64,000 nucleotides of DNA from Mycetocola lacteus (GTDB taxonomy: Bacteria > Actinomycetota > Actinomycetes > Actinomycetales > Microbacteriaceae): NCBI RefSeq assembly GCF_003667575.1, contig NZ_RCUY01000002.1, positions 496,001-560,000 on the forward strand, written 5' to 3'. This document shows positions 18,880-26,947 of the stretch, one piece after another. Numbering within the stretch: position 1 is the first letter of the stretch; each line of letters starts with the position of its first letter. The translations under genes were made by a program, and so were the position numbers. A model generated the notes under the pieces. That model had not been told where the DNA came from and did no database searches. It worked only from the letters and a program-made list of their open reading frames with translations.

Positions 18880-18911
18880 CTGCCCGCCCGGATCAAGATC
18901 CGGGCGGGCAG
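18880..18911. terminator. Terminator palindrome, near copy of the one at 16024-16069
   Basis: 15-bp arms (CTGCCCGCCCGGATC 18880-18894, mirror 18897-18911) around AA, followed by GTTTAAG. It differs from the argG palindrome core by one central base. It lies downstream of the osmoprotectant operon and upstream of hipB, so it ends the minus-strand opuC transcript or reads both ways. Confidence 0.8.
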
Positions 18912-18930
18912 CGTGTTTAAGTGGGTGAAA

Positions 18931-19863
18931 CTAGATCAGCTTCTTTTCCTTGAGCCAGTCGGTGGCCAGCTGCTTGGGGCTGGCCTTCTCGGCACCCTGG
19001 TTCTTGCCGTTGAGCTCGATCAGGTCCTCGGTGGTCAGCTCGGCCGAAACCTTGTTGAGCACCTCGGCGACCTTGTCCGTGTTGGCCTTCTTGCTCACCA
19101 GCGGGATGACGTTCTGCGGCAGAATCATGTTCTTCGGGTCCTCAAGGGTCACGAAGCCGTTCTCCTTGATCGCCGGGGTGGTCGAGAAGATGTCCGCGAG
19201 GTCCACGGTGCCATCCTTCAGCGCACCCACGGTCAGCGGCCCACCCGAGTCGCTCAGCGGCACAAACTTGATCTTGGCGGCGCTCAGACCGTAGATCGAC
19301 TCCAGTCCGGGAGGACCGTAGGGACGCTGCTCCAGCTCGGGGTTACCACCCACGGTCAGGTCGCGGTCAAGGCCCGCGAGATCCGCGAGGCTCTTGACGT
19401 TGTTCTGCTCGCTGAACTCCTTGGTGACGTTATAGGAGTCCTTATTCTCCGCCGGCGACGCCTTGAGGACCGCGAGACCGTTGGTCAGCGCGGTGCCCAG
19501 CTCCTTCTCGACCTCCTCGGAGGTCGAGGCCTTGGAGTCCTTGTCGAATGCCTGCAGCAGGTTACCCGAGTACTCGGGCACGATGTCGAGGGATCCGTCT
19601 TCCAGGGCCTTCAGGTAGACGTCGCGCTGGCCGATCTGGCCCTTGAAGTCGACCTTGATGTCCTTGGCTTCGAGCGCCTGTGCGTAAATCTGCGCGATGA
19701 TCTCGTTCTCGGCGAAGGCCGCCGAGCCGATAGCGATGGTGTCTCCGGCGGCGCTGCTGCCGCCACCACTCAGCGGGTCGCCACTGGCGCAGGCGCTCAG
19801 GGCAAAGATCGCGCCGGCGGCCATGGCCAGGGTTAGTCCCCGTTTTGCTCCACGAATATTCAT
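18931..19863 (-). CDS. Glycine betaine/osmoprotectant ABC transporter substrate-binding lipoprotein
   Basis: 310 residues. Signal peptide with lipobox LSAC, lipid Cys25. The mature protein follows the OpuAC/OsmF type: IGSAAFAENEIIAQIYAQAL at the N-terminus, the DIVPEYSGNLLQ segment and the VVxK-like C-terminal VLNKVSAELTTEDLIELN. It binds quaternary amines such as glycine betaine outside the membrane. It is fourth in a four-gene importer operon, its ATG overlapping the preceding permease stop by 4 nt. Confidence 0.92.
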   Translation of the reverse strand: MNIRGAKRGLTLAMAAGAIFALSACASGDPLSGGGSSAAGDTIAIGSAAFAENEIIAQIYAQALEAKDIKVDFKGQIGQRDVYLKALEDGSLDIVPEYSGNLLQAFDKDSKASTSEEVEKELGTALTNGLAVLKASPAENKDSYNVTKEFSEQNNVKSLADLAGLDRDLTVGGNPELEQRPYGPPGLESIYGLSAAKIKFVPLSDSGGPLTVGALKDGTVDLADIFSTTPAIKENGFVTLEDPKNMILPQNVIPLVSKKANTDKVAEVLNKVSAELTTEDLIELNGKNQGAEKASPKQLATDWLKEKKLI

Positions 19864-20573
19864 GCTGCTGTCCTCTCGGTAGGGGTTTTACTGCGTCGGT
19901 TGCCGCGGGCCGCGCGCACCCCAGTGGGGAGCACCGCCTTACCCACAAGCAGGAATAGAAGGTCAAGAATCAGGGCCAGCGCGGCCACCAGGAGCGCGCC
20001 GGCGAGCATCTGCGGATAGTCCCGCAGCGGCAACGCATCAAATAGGAAGCGCCCCAGGCCGCCGAGGGATATATAGGCGGCGACCGTGGCGGTCGCGACC
20101 ACCTGCAGCATCGCCGAGCGCAGCCCACCCACGATCAGCGGCAGCGCCAGCGGGAACTCCACCCGCCAGAGGATCTGCCACTCGGTCAGGCCCAGCGCTC
20201 GCGAGGCATCCACGGTGGCCGGATCCACCGACTCGATTCCGGCGTACGCCCCGGCGAGGATCGGCGGAATGGCCAGCACCACCAGCACGATCAGCGTGGG
20301 GATGATCGCCATGCGCACCCCGAAACCAAACTGCACGGCGATAAACACCAGCAAACCCAGGGTCGGCATCGCGCGCAGCGCACCGCTCAGGCCCACCACG
20401 AGTCCGCGGCCGCGGCGGGTGTGACCAATAGCCAGGCCGGCGGCCAGCGCGATCACCCCGGCGATCAGCAGGGTCATCCCGGTGATTGCCAGGTGCTCCA
20501 GCAGCCGCGTGGGAATCCCGCGTGAGCCGGTCCAGTGTGCGGGATCCAGCAACCAGTTCAGGCCGTCAAGCAT
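19860..20573 (-). CDS. Osmoprotectant ABC transporter permease
   Basis: 237 residues with about six membrane helices and the binding-protein-dependent permease (BPD) fold. The EAA loop reads VDASRALGLTEWQILWRVEFPLALPLI. It belongs to the OpuCB/OpuCD type that pairs with a second permease; here that is the upstream gene, whose end it overlaps by 8 nt. Cytoplasmic-membrane channel half for osmoprotectant import. Confidence 0.9.
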   Translation of the reverse strand: MLDGLNWLLDPAHWTGSRGIPTRLLEHLAITGMTLLIAGVIALAAGLAIGHTRRGRGLVVGLSGALRAMPTLGLLVFIAVQFGFGVRMAIIPTLIVLVVLAIPPILAGAYAGIESVDPATVDASRALGLTEWQILWRVEFPLALPLIVGGLRSAMLQVVATATVAAYISLGGLGRFLFDALPLRDYPQMLAGALLVAALALILDLLFLLVGKAVLPTGVRAARGNRRSKTPTERTAA

Positions 20574-21252
20574 TCGTGGTCACCTCCAGGGTCTCCGCAT
20601 TGGTCTTGTTACGCACCCGGCGGGTACGCGACCAGGGCAGTAGGGCCTTGCCGATCAGCACGATGATCAGGTCGAAGATCAGCGCGATCAGAACCGTGCC
20701 CACGATGCCCACACCGATCTCAAACGGGAACGAACGCTGAGTACCATCGGTAAACAGGTAGCCCAGCCCGCTCATTCCCACCAGCGCGCCCAGGGTGACC
20801 AGGCTCACGGTGCTGCTGGAAACCACGCGAGTCCCGGCGATGATGATCGGTCCGGCCAGCGGCAACTGGACCTGCCAGAAGCGTCGCCAGGGGCCGTAAC
20901 CCAGCGCGGTCGCGGCATCCAGCACCTGCGGCGAAACCTGATCGAACGCATCGGCGGCGGTACGCACCAGCAGCGCGACCGCGTACAGGGTCAGCGCGGC
21001 GATCAGGTTGATCGGGTCGAGGATCTGGGTGCCGAGGATCGTGGGCATCGCGATGATCAGCGCCAGCGACGGGATCGTATAGAGCAAACCGGCGATGGTC
21101 AGCAGGGTGCCGCGGCCCCAGCGATAGCGGTGCGCAACCCAGCCCAGCGGGACCGAGATGATCAGCCCCAGCAGGATCGGCGGCACGCTCAACGCCACGT
21201 GCGTGAGCACCAGGGCCCACACATCGGAGAAGTTCTCGAAGAGCCAACTCAT
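20566..21252 (-). CDS. Osmoprotectant ABC transporter permease
   Basis: 228 residues, BPD permease fold. EAA loop LDAATALGYGPWRRFWQVQLPLAGPII; also WVAHRYRWGRGTLLTIAGLLYTIPSLAL, typical of OpuC permeases. Its ATG overlaps the stop of the ATPase gene by 4 nt. It forms the channel with the next gene product. Confidence 0.9.
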   Translation of the reverse strand: MSWLFENFSDVWALVLTHVALSVPPILLGLIISVPLGWVAHRYRWGRGTLLTIAGLLYTIPSLALIIAMPTILGTQILDPINLIAALTLYAVALLVRTAADAFDQVSPQVLDAATALGYGPWRRFWQVQLPLAGPIIIAGTRVVSSSTVSLVTLGALVGMSGLGYLFTDGTQRSFPFEIGVGIVGTVLIALIFDLIIVLIGKALLPWSRTRRVRNKTNAETLEVTTNA

Positions 21253-22286
21253 CGAGGAGTATCCACCCCCGGAGCCTCGTTCTCGGAGCCAAGCTCCCCT
21301 AGATTCGGCGAAGGAGTATCCACCTCCGGAGCCTCAGGCGACGAGCCAAGCTCCCCCGAATTCGGCGAAGAAGTATCCAGGTCCGGCAGATCCGCCGCCT
21401 CGGTGCCCAGCGTAATCTCGCCCAGGTGCTCATCGCGTCCGCCCGCACCCACCGAGACCGGACCGGTCGCGGTTTCGGCGCCGAGCACACCGGCGATGCG
21501 GCCGGTCCCGTCCACCACGAGGGTGCGACCCTCACTCTGGCGCAGGGTCAGTGCGCGGCGACCGCGGTCGGCACCGATGAAGTCGGCCACAAACTCGCTG
21601 GCCGGGTTGGAGAGGATCTCGTCCGGGCTGCCGTGCTGGGCCACGTGTCCACCCCGGGAGAGGATCGTCACGTGGTCGCCGAGCAGGAACGCCTCATCAA
21701 TATCGTGGGTCACAAACACGATGGTTTTGGCCAGCTCACGTTGGATGCGCAGCAGCTCCTCCTGAAGCTCGCGGCGCACGATCGGGTCGACCGCACCGAA
21801 GGGCTCGTCCATCAGCAGGATGTTCGGGTTCACCGCGAGCCCGCGGGCCACCCCCACCCGCTGCTGCTGGCCGCCCGAGAGTTCGGCCGGGTAGCGCTTG
21901 GCCAGCGCCGAATCCAGACCCACGGTTTCCATCAGCTCATGGGCGCGTGCCACGGCCTCGGCCTTGGGCACACGATTGAGCAGCGGCACGGTCGCGATGT
22001 TCTGCAGCACGGTGCGGTGCGGCAGCAGACCGGAGTTCTGCATCACGTAGCCGATCCGACGACGCAGGGTCACCGGGTTGAGGCTGGCGACGTCCTCATC
22101 GTCGATCAGGATGCGGCCCGAGGTGGGTTCCACCATGCGGTTAATCATCCGCAGCAGGGTGGTCTTACCGCTCCCCGAGGACCCCACAAACACGGTGATT
22201 TCACGTGAGGGCAGGCGCAGCGAGAAGTTGTCCACCGCGAGGGTGCCGTCCGGGAAGCGTTTCGAAATTCCGTCAAACTCGATCAC
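21249..22286 (-). CDS. Osmoprotectant ABC transporter ATP-binding protein (OpuCA/ProV type)
   Basis: 345 residues, first gene of the operon. Walker A GSSGSGKTT (35-43), Q-loop YVMQNSGLLPHRTV, signature [16 protein letters not shown], Walker B NILLMDEPFGAVDP, H-loop FVTHDIDEA. This is the form found in glycine-betaine importers. Beyond the ATPase (after about 240) is a short degenerate CBS-like region (EGRTLVVDGTGRIAGVLG), then an acidic tail with 19-residue repeats that is not typical of the family. It powers uptake of compatible solutes. Confidence 0.92.
   Translation of the reverse strand: MIEFDGISKRFPDGTLAVDNFSLRLPSREITVFVGSSGSGKTTLLRMINRMVEPTSGRILIDDEDVASLNPVTLRRRIGYVMQNSGLLPHRTVLQNIATVPLLNRVPKAEAVARAHELMETVGLDSALAKRYPAELSGGQQQRVGVARGLAVNPNILLMDEPFGAVDPIVRRELQEELLRIQRELAKTIVFVTHDIDEAFLLGDHVTILSRGGHVAQHGSPDEILSNPASEFVADFIGADRGRRALTLRQSEGRTLVVDGTGRIAGVLGAETATGPVSVGAGGRDEHLGEITLGTEAADLPDLDTSSPNSGELGSSPEAPEVDTPSPNLGELGSENEAPGVDTPR
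21257..21380. repeat. 57-bp in-frame tandem repeat in the 3' end of the ATPase gene
   Basis: GAGTATCCACC-type units start at 21257, 21314 and (variant) 21371, period 57 bp. They encode repeats of a 19-residue Pro/Glu/Ser-rich unit (VDTPSPNLGELGS plus spacer) in the C-terminal tail. In frame, ending at the stop codon that overlaps the permease start. Confidence 0.85.
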
Positions 22287-22474
22287 AGATCATCCCCATC
22301 TCGCACGTTTTGCGTGCGGTTGTGAGTACCTAGCGTAGACACTGCCCTCCGACATTGTGTGAATTGTTCCCGTTTTGTCATCTATTCGGAGCCGATCTAT
22401 CCGCGGATTGATGCGGATCTCAGAAATTTTTGAAAAAGTTTGGAAAGTGGGAATGGAAGCCCACCCGGTTTAGT

Positions 22475-22484
22475 TTCATATGAA
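22475..22484. promoter_or_regulatory. TTCATATGAA palindrome upstream of the FMN reductase gene
   Basis: A 10-bp perfect palindrome 50 bp before the start at 22535, in an AT-rich spot that probably includes the promoter. Redox or HxlR/MarR-type regulators often use short TTNATATNAA sites before such reductase genes. No regulator gene is adjacent, so this is only a candidate. Confidence 0.3.
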
Positions 22485-22534
22485 TGGACTTCACGGAGCA
22501 CCGTGCAAAGTATTCGGAATAAGAAAGGGTCATC

Positions 22535-23089
22535 ATGACCACCTATCGCATCGGTTACATCGTTGGCAGCCTGTCCGCCAACTCCATCAACCGCAAGCTC
22601 GCCCTTGCACTGAAGGCCCTCGCCCCGGCGAACCTTGAGTTCGTTGAGGTCGAGATCAAGGACCTGCCGCTGTACAACCACGACCTGGATGGCGCTTACC
22701 CCGCCGAGGCCGTAGCCCTCAAGGACGCGATCAACGCTTCCGACGCTCTGCTGTACGTAACCCCCGAGTACAACCGCTCCATTCCCGGCGCGCTGAAGAA
22801 CGCCATCGACTGGGCCAGCCGCCCCTGGGGTCAGAACTCCCTGGGCAAGCCCTCCGCCGTCGTGGGTGCCTCGATCGGTGCCGTGGGTACCGCCGTCGCT
22901 CAGCAGCACCTCAAGGGCATCCTGAACTTCTCCGACGCCGCGCTGTTCAACCAGCCCGAGGTCTACCTGCAGTTCACCGAGGGCCTGATCACCGAGACCG
23001 GTGAGGTCACCAACGAGGGAACCGCCGCGTTCCTCAAGGCATGGCTCGAGGGCTACGCAGCCTTCGTCGCCGCGCACGTCGCCAAGTAG
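22535..23089 (+). CDS. NADPH-dependent FMN reductase / quinone reductase
   Basis: 184 residues, flavodoxin-like fold. The FMN phosphate loop GSLSANSINRKLA is near the N-terminus and the hallmark TPEYNRSIPGALKNAIDW is at about 80-97. Relatives (ChrR, YieF, azoreductase-like) transfer two electrons from NADPH to quinones, chromate or azo dyes and protect against redox stress. AAGGG lies shortly before ATG 22535. It stands alone and ends at a good terminator. Confidence 0.92.
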   Translation: MTTYRIGYIVGSLSANSINRKLALALKALAPANLEFVEVEIKDLPLYNHDLDGAYPAEAVALKDAINASDALLYVTPEYNRSIPGALKNAIDWASRPWGQNSLGKPSAVVGASIGAVGTAVAQQHLKGILNFSDAALFNQPEVYLQFTEGLITETGEVTNEGTAAFLKAWLEGYAAFVAAHVAK

Positions 23090-23134
23090 TTTTCTTCCCC
23101 TAGCGACACCTACCGAACCCGAATTTCGGTGCTC

Positions 23135-23167
23135 AAAGCCCGGGCACAGCTTGTGCCCGGGCTTTTT
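23135..23167. terminator. Rho-independent terminator after the FMN reductase gene
   Basis: 14-bp perfect stem (AAAGCCCGGGCACA 23135-23148 with 23152-23165), 3-nt loop, then T-run (CTTTTT). It serves the plus-strand reductase and probably also the convergent AraC gene. Confidence 0.9.
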
Positions 23168-23193
23168 CGCGCCCGAAAATCCGAACGCACCCG

Positions 23194-23964
23194 CTAGCGT
23201 GCGGCGGCAGTCTCGGGATGCAGTGCGCTGGGCGGCATCCCAAACTCGCGCCCAAACGCCGTGGTGAACGCCGGCGGATTGGTGTACCCGACCTGGACCG
23301 CCACATAGGAGACCGCGTGTCCGGCGCGCAGCAGATCACTGGCCGCGGCCATGCGCATGTGGGTTCGCCACTGCCCGAAGGTGAAGCCGGTCTCGTCCAC
23401 AAAGTGGCGCTGTAGGGTACGCGCCGAGACCATCGCGCGCTGCGCCCACTGCTCCATGCTGAGCGGCGATGCGGGGAACGCGGCCAGCGAGCGGGCCACC
23501 CCCAGGGCTCGCGGATCGGCCGGATAGCGCGGCCCCGCGGCGGGTACCTCGGCACACACGCAGCGCCGCAGCTGGGCGATCTTCGCGGCCCGCTCACTCG
23601 CGGTGGTGAGTCCGGGCTGCAACAGCACGCGCCCCACCTCCTCGATCTCCGGCGTGCGCGAGATCGCCCGCACCCGGGTCTCCGCGGCCCCAAACTCGGC
23701 GACCTGGATATACAGCGGCAGCAGCAGCGAGCCGGCATCCGGACGCACCTCGTGCGCGAGCCCGGCCGGGATCCACAGTGCCCGCTCGGGATCCACCCGG
23801 AAGTGTGCGCCATCCAGAATCAGGGTCGCGCCGCCGCTAATCACCCAGGTGAGCTCGTGGCTCTCATGCGCGTACCCCCAGGAATTCGGCGCGGCGGCGG
23901 CCGTCTCGGCCGGGGCTGTACCCGCGGTGTCCAAAACTCGAAGTCCCGATGTCCATCCCACCAA
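23194..23964 (-). CDS. AraC-family transcriptional regulator
   Basis: 256 residues from TTG 23964 (GTG 23961 is an alternative). The N-terminal cupin sensing domain has HESHELTWVISGGATLILDG and WIPAGLAHEV. The C-terminal double helix-turn-helix is at about 165-250 (MEQWAQRAMVSARTLQRHF and SYVAVQVGYTNPPAFTTAFG). It is divergent from the siderophore locus, its start lying next to a DtxR-like box. It likely controls that locus in response to siderophore or iron, as AraC-type regulators do elsewhere; the ligand is unknown. Confidence 0.85.
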   Translation of the reverse strand: MVGWTSGLRVLDTAGTAPAETAAAAPNSWGYAHESHELTWVISGGATLILDGAHFRVDPERALWIPAGLAHEVRPDAGSLLLPLYIQVAEFGAAETRVRAISRTPEIEEVGRVLLQPGLTTASERAAKIAQLRRCVCAEVPAAGPRYPADPRALGVARSLAAFPASPLSMEQWAQRAMVSARTLQRHFVDETGFTFGQWRTHMRMAAASDLLRAGHAVSYVAVQVGYTNPPAFTTAFGREFGMPPSALHPETAAAR

Positions 23965-23975
23965 AATATTAAAAC

Positions 23976-23994
23976 ATAGGCTCGCCTAACCTAA
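23976..23994. promoter_or_regulatory. DtxR/IdeR-like iron box
   Basis: ATAGGCTCGCCTAACCTAA matches 15 of 19 positions of the DtxR/IdeR consensus TTAGGTTAGGCTAACCTAA. It lies between the divergent AraC gene and the siderophore-interacting protein gene. Repression of both directions when iron is plentiful is expected. Confidence 0.75.
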
Positions 23995-24032
23995 AAGCTC
24001 ACCGGAATTTTAGTCCCCGAAAGAGGTGGGTT

Positions 24033-24884
24033 TTGGCCCAGCAGCACCGTGTCCACCCGGGCACCACCCGGGTCAGGCACCCGCTCTATGCCCGCACACT
24101 GACCGTGCACGCGATCCAACGTCTCTCGGCCTCGCTGATCGAGCTGCGTCTGCACGGCGACTTCGAGGCCGCACCGCTGGTCTCGGTGCGCGGCGGCATG
24201 GCCGAACACGTCAAGCTGATTGTGCCCGATGCGCAGACCGGGGTGCTGTCGGTTCCGCGGATCGTGGATGAGCGCATCGCCGCACCCCTGAACGGTGGGG
24301 CCTGGAGCTCCCGCGACTACACGGTGCGCGCGTTCCACCCGGCCACCGCCCAGGCCCCGGCCGAGCTCGTGCTGTGGGGCGTGGAACACCCGCACGGTCC
24401 GGTGGGGGCCTGGGTGGCCCGGGCCACCGTCGGCGACACCGTGGGCGTGCTCGGGCCGCGCGGTTCCGAGCTCTTCCCCGAAGACTATCCGCACTATCTC
24501 ATCGGGGCCGACGAGACCGCCCTGCCCGCACTGGCTCGCTGGATCGAGGAGGCCCCGGCCTGCGCCCACCTCACGGTTTTTGCCGAGGTGGAAAGCCCCG
24601 CCGCGCGAATCGAGCTGCCGCACCGGGAAAACACCACGGTCACCTGGCTGGATCGCGGTGCCGGGGAGAGCCTTGCCACCGCGATTACCGCAAGCTCGTG
24701 CGACCTCTCCGCGAGCTTCGTCTGGGTGGCCGGGGAGGCGAGCGCCCTGATCCCGCTGCGCCGACACCTCCTCGGCGAGCGCGGCCTGCACCGCGATCAG
24801 ATCGACGTGTCCGGCTACTGGAAGCGCGGGATCGCCGATCTTGATCACCATGCGCCCCTGGACGCCGAAGATCCCCAGAACTAA
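24033..24884 (+). CDS. Siderophore-interacting protein (FAD-dependent ferric-siderophore reductase)
   Basis: 283 residues from TTG 24033, with AGAGGTGGG upstream at 24022-24030. Siderophore-interacting fold: FAD-binding barrel containing SSRDYTVRAFHP (R-x-Y-T-x-R flavin motif), then an NAD(P)H-binding domain with LIGADETALPALARWIEEAP and the C-terminal YWKRGIAD. It reduces Fe(III) bound to siderophore in the cytoplasm and so releases iron, complementing the esterase at the end of the operon. Plus-strand first gene of the iron-uptake cluster. Confidence 0.92.
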   Translation: MAQQHRVHPGTTRVRHPLYARTLTVHAIQRLSASLIELRLHGDFEAAPLVSVRGGMAEHVKLIVPDAQTGVLSVPRIVDERIAAPLNGGAWSSRDYTVRAFHPATAQAPAELVLWGVEHPHGPVGAWVARATVGDTVGVLGPRGSELFPEDYPHYLIGADETALPALARWIEEAPACAHLTVFAEVESPAARIELPHRENTTVTWLDRGAGESLATAITASSCDLSASFVWVAGEASALIPLRRHLLGERGLHRDQIDVSGYWKRGIADLDHHAPLDAEDPQN

Positions 24885-24924
24885 CACCACTTTCCCCGCA
24901 ATACCCCAACGATTTGGAGACCCC

Positions 24925-25953
24925 ATGACCACATCCGTGCGCCCCTCGCGGCTGCTCAAAACCCTCGGTGCCCTGGCACTGGCCCTCGGCCTGACCGCCT
25001 CGCTGGCGGCCTGCGCCCCGGCGAGCGGATCCACCGGTGAGGCCACCACCGTATCGGACGGCGCAGACTCGGGCGTCTGGCCCCGCACCATCACGCATGA
25101 ACTCGGGAAAACCACCATTCCCGCGCAGCCCAAGAAGGTTGTCTCCACCTCGCTGACCCTCACCGGAACCCTGCTCGCAATCGACGCCCCGATCGCCGCC
25201 TCCGCCGCCGGAACCCCCGGTAACGGCCTGGACAAGAACGGGTTCTTCGACCAGTGGGGCGAGGTGGCCAGCAAGCGGGGTGTGGACGTGCTCTACCCCA
25301 ACCTGGAACTGGACCTGGAATCGGTCACCGCGGCCAAGCCCGACCTGATCGTCATCTCGATGACAGGTGCCGACAGCACCAAGGACGCCTACGAGCAGCT
25401 GAGCAAAATCGCCCCGACCATCGCGCTGAACTACAGCACGCAGAGCTGGGAGGACATCGCCAAGCAGCTCGGTCCGGCGCTGGGCCTGGAGAAGCAGGTG
25501 GATGAGACCATCAGTGACTTCTCGGGCAAGATCGCCGAGGCCAAGGCCAAGATCGCCGCACCAGCCGGGAACGTGCAGGCAGTGGTCTTCAACGGCGCCC
25601 AGGAGGACACCGCGTTTGCACTGACCACCGGACCGCACAACGCGCTGCTGACCGAGCTGGGTCTGCCCATCACCAACCCCGAGTTCCCCGGCGACAAGCC
25701 CGCCGCCTCGGATCGCAAGGACTTCCAGTTCCTCTCCGCCGAGAACGCGGTGGTCTCGCTGACCGCCCCGACCGTGCTGCTGGTGAGCGCCGATGACGCC
25801 ACCAAGGAGAAGCTGGTATCGGCCCCGGCCTTTGCCAACATCCCCGCGCTGAACGGCGGCACCGTGGTCCCGCTGGGTCTGAACTCCTTCCGCATCGACT
25901 ATTACAGTGCGCTGGAAGTTGCAAACACCCTCGTCAATGCCTTCCGAGCGTAA
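24925..25953 (+). CDS. fepB: Fe-siderophore (enterobactin-type) ABC transporter substrate-binding lipoprotein
   Basis: 342 residues from ATG 24925 (TTGGAGA upstream). Signal peptide with lipobox LAAC, lipid Cys30. A class III periplasmic-binding fold: VWPRTITHELGKTTIPAQPKKVVS, LDLESVTAAKPDLIVISMTG and a long central helix, resembling FepB. With fepDGC-like genes and an enterochelin esterase downstream, the ligand is probably a catecholate siderophore. The symbol is assigned by sequence type and context; the exact ligand is inference. Confidence 0.85.
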   Translation: MTTSVRPSRLLKTLGALALALGLTASLAACAPASGSTGEATTVSDGADSGVWPRTITHELGKTTIPAQPKKVVSTSLTLTGTLLAIDAPIAASAAGTPGNGLDKNGFFDQWGEVASKRGVDVLYPNLELDLESVTAAKPDLIVISMTGADSTKDAYEQLSKIAPTIALNYSTQSWEDIAKQLGPALGLEKQVDETISDFSGKIAEAKAKIAAPAGNVQAVVFNGAQEDTAFALTTGPHNALLTELGLPITNPEFPGDKPAASDRKDFQFLSAENAVVSLTAPTVLLVSADDATKEKLVSAPAFANIPALNGGTVVPLGLNSFRIDYYSALEVANTLVNAFRA

Positions 25954-26947
25954 ACGAAACCTCACGTGGGTTTTGACCGGTGGCGGAGTACTGCTGATCA
26001 TCCTGGTGATCCTCAGCTTCGCCACCGGTTCTCACGTGATCGAGTTCGGGACGCTGTGGCGAGCGCTCACCGACTTTGACCCCAAGAACAATGACCATGT
26101 GATCCTCGCCCACCTGCGCTTCCCGCGCACGGTCATCGGGATCCTGGCCGGCTGCGCTCTCGGGGTGGCCGGGGCGGCGATGCAGGCACTGACCCGCAAC
26201 CCGCTGGCCGAGCCCGGGCTGCTCGGGATCAACGCTGGGGCCGCCGCGGGAGTGGTGACCGGGTTGGTGTTTTTCCCGGCGGTCTCCAGCTTCGGCGGCA
26301 TCCTGCTGGCCTTCGCCGGGGCGGCCGCCGCCTCGGTCCTGGTGTTCACCCTCGGCGGGGCCCTGCGCACCCCGAGTAATCCGGTGCGGCTGGTGCTCGC
26401 CGGGGCGGCGACCGGGGCGATCCTCGGGGCCTACACCTCGGCGCTGCTCCTCAACGTGCCCACCGCGTTCACCTCGTTTCGGGCGTGGGATGCCGGATCA
26501 CTGCAGGGCCGCCCGTGGGATGCGATCCTCGCCCCCGGACTCGCCATCGCCGCGGGCCTGATCCTGGCCCTGCTGCTGGGGCGCTCACTCAATGCGGCCG
26601 CCCTCGGACAGGACCTCAGCCGCGCGGTGGGGGCCTCGCCCCGGCGGATCACCCTACTCACTGGCATCTGCATCGTGATGCTCGCCGGTGGGGCCACCGC
26701 GCTGGCCGGGCCGATCAGCTTCGTGGGCCTCGCCGCCCCGATGCTTGCCCGCACCCTGGTGGGACCGGATCATCGCTGGCTGCTGCCCACCTCGATGATC
26801 CTCTCCGCCGACCTCCTGCTGGCCGCCGATATCCTCGGCCGCCTGATCCTCTGGCCCAGCGAGCTGCAGGCCGCGATCGTCATGGCCCTGATCGGAGCCC
26901 CCGTGTTTATCTTTATCGTGCGCCGCCGAAAGCTGGTGCAGCTGTGA
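25937..26947 (+). CDS. fepD: Fe-siderophore ABC transporter permease (FepD-like)
   Basis: 336 residues. ATG 25937 overlaps the binding-protein stop by 17 nt and precedes the first helix sensibly. FecCD-type permease with about nine to ten helices: LRFPRTVIGILAGCALGVAGAAMQALTRNPLAEPGLLGINAGAA is the family's hallmark region, and FVGLAAPMLARTLVGPDHR is the ATPase-contact loop. It forms the channel with FepG for import of ferric siderophore. Confidence 0.92.
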   Translation: MPSERKRNLTWVLTGGGVLLIILVILSFATGSHVIEFGTLWRALTDFDPKNNDHVILAHLRFPRTVIGILAGCALGVAGAAMQALTRNPLAEPGLLGINAGAAAGVVTGLVFFPAVSSFGGILLAFAGAAAASVLVFTLGGALRTPSNPVRLVLAGAATGAILGAYTSALLLNVPTAFTSFRAWDAGSLQGRPWDAILAPGLAIAAGLILALLLGRSLNAAALGQDLSRAVGASPRRITLLTGICIVMLAGGATALAGPISFVGLAAPMLARTLVGPDHRWLLPTSMILSADLLLAADILGRLILWPSELQAAIVMALIGAPVFIFIVRRRKLVQL

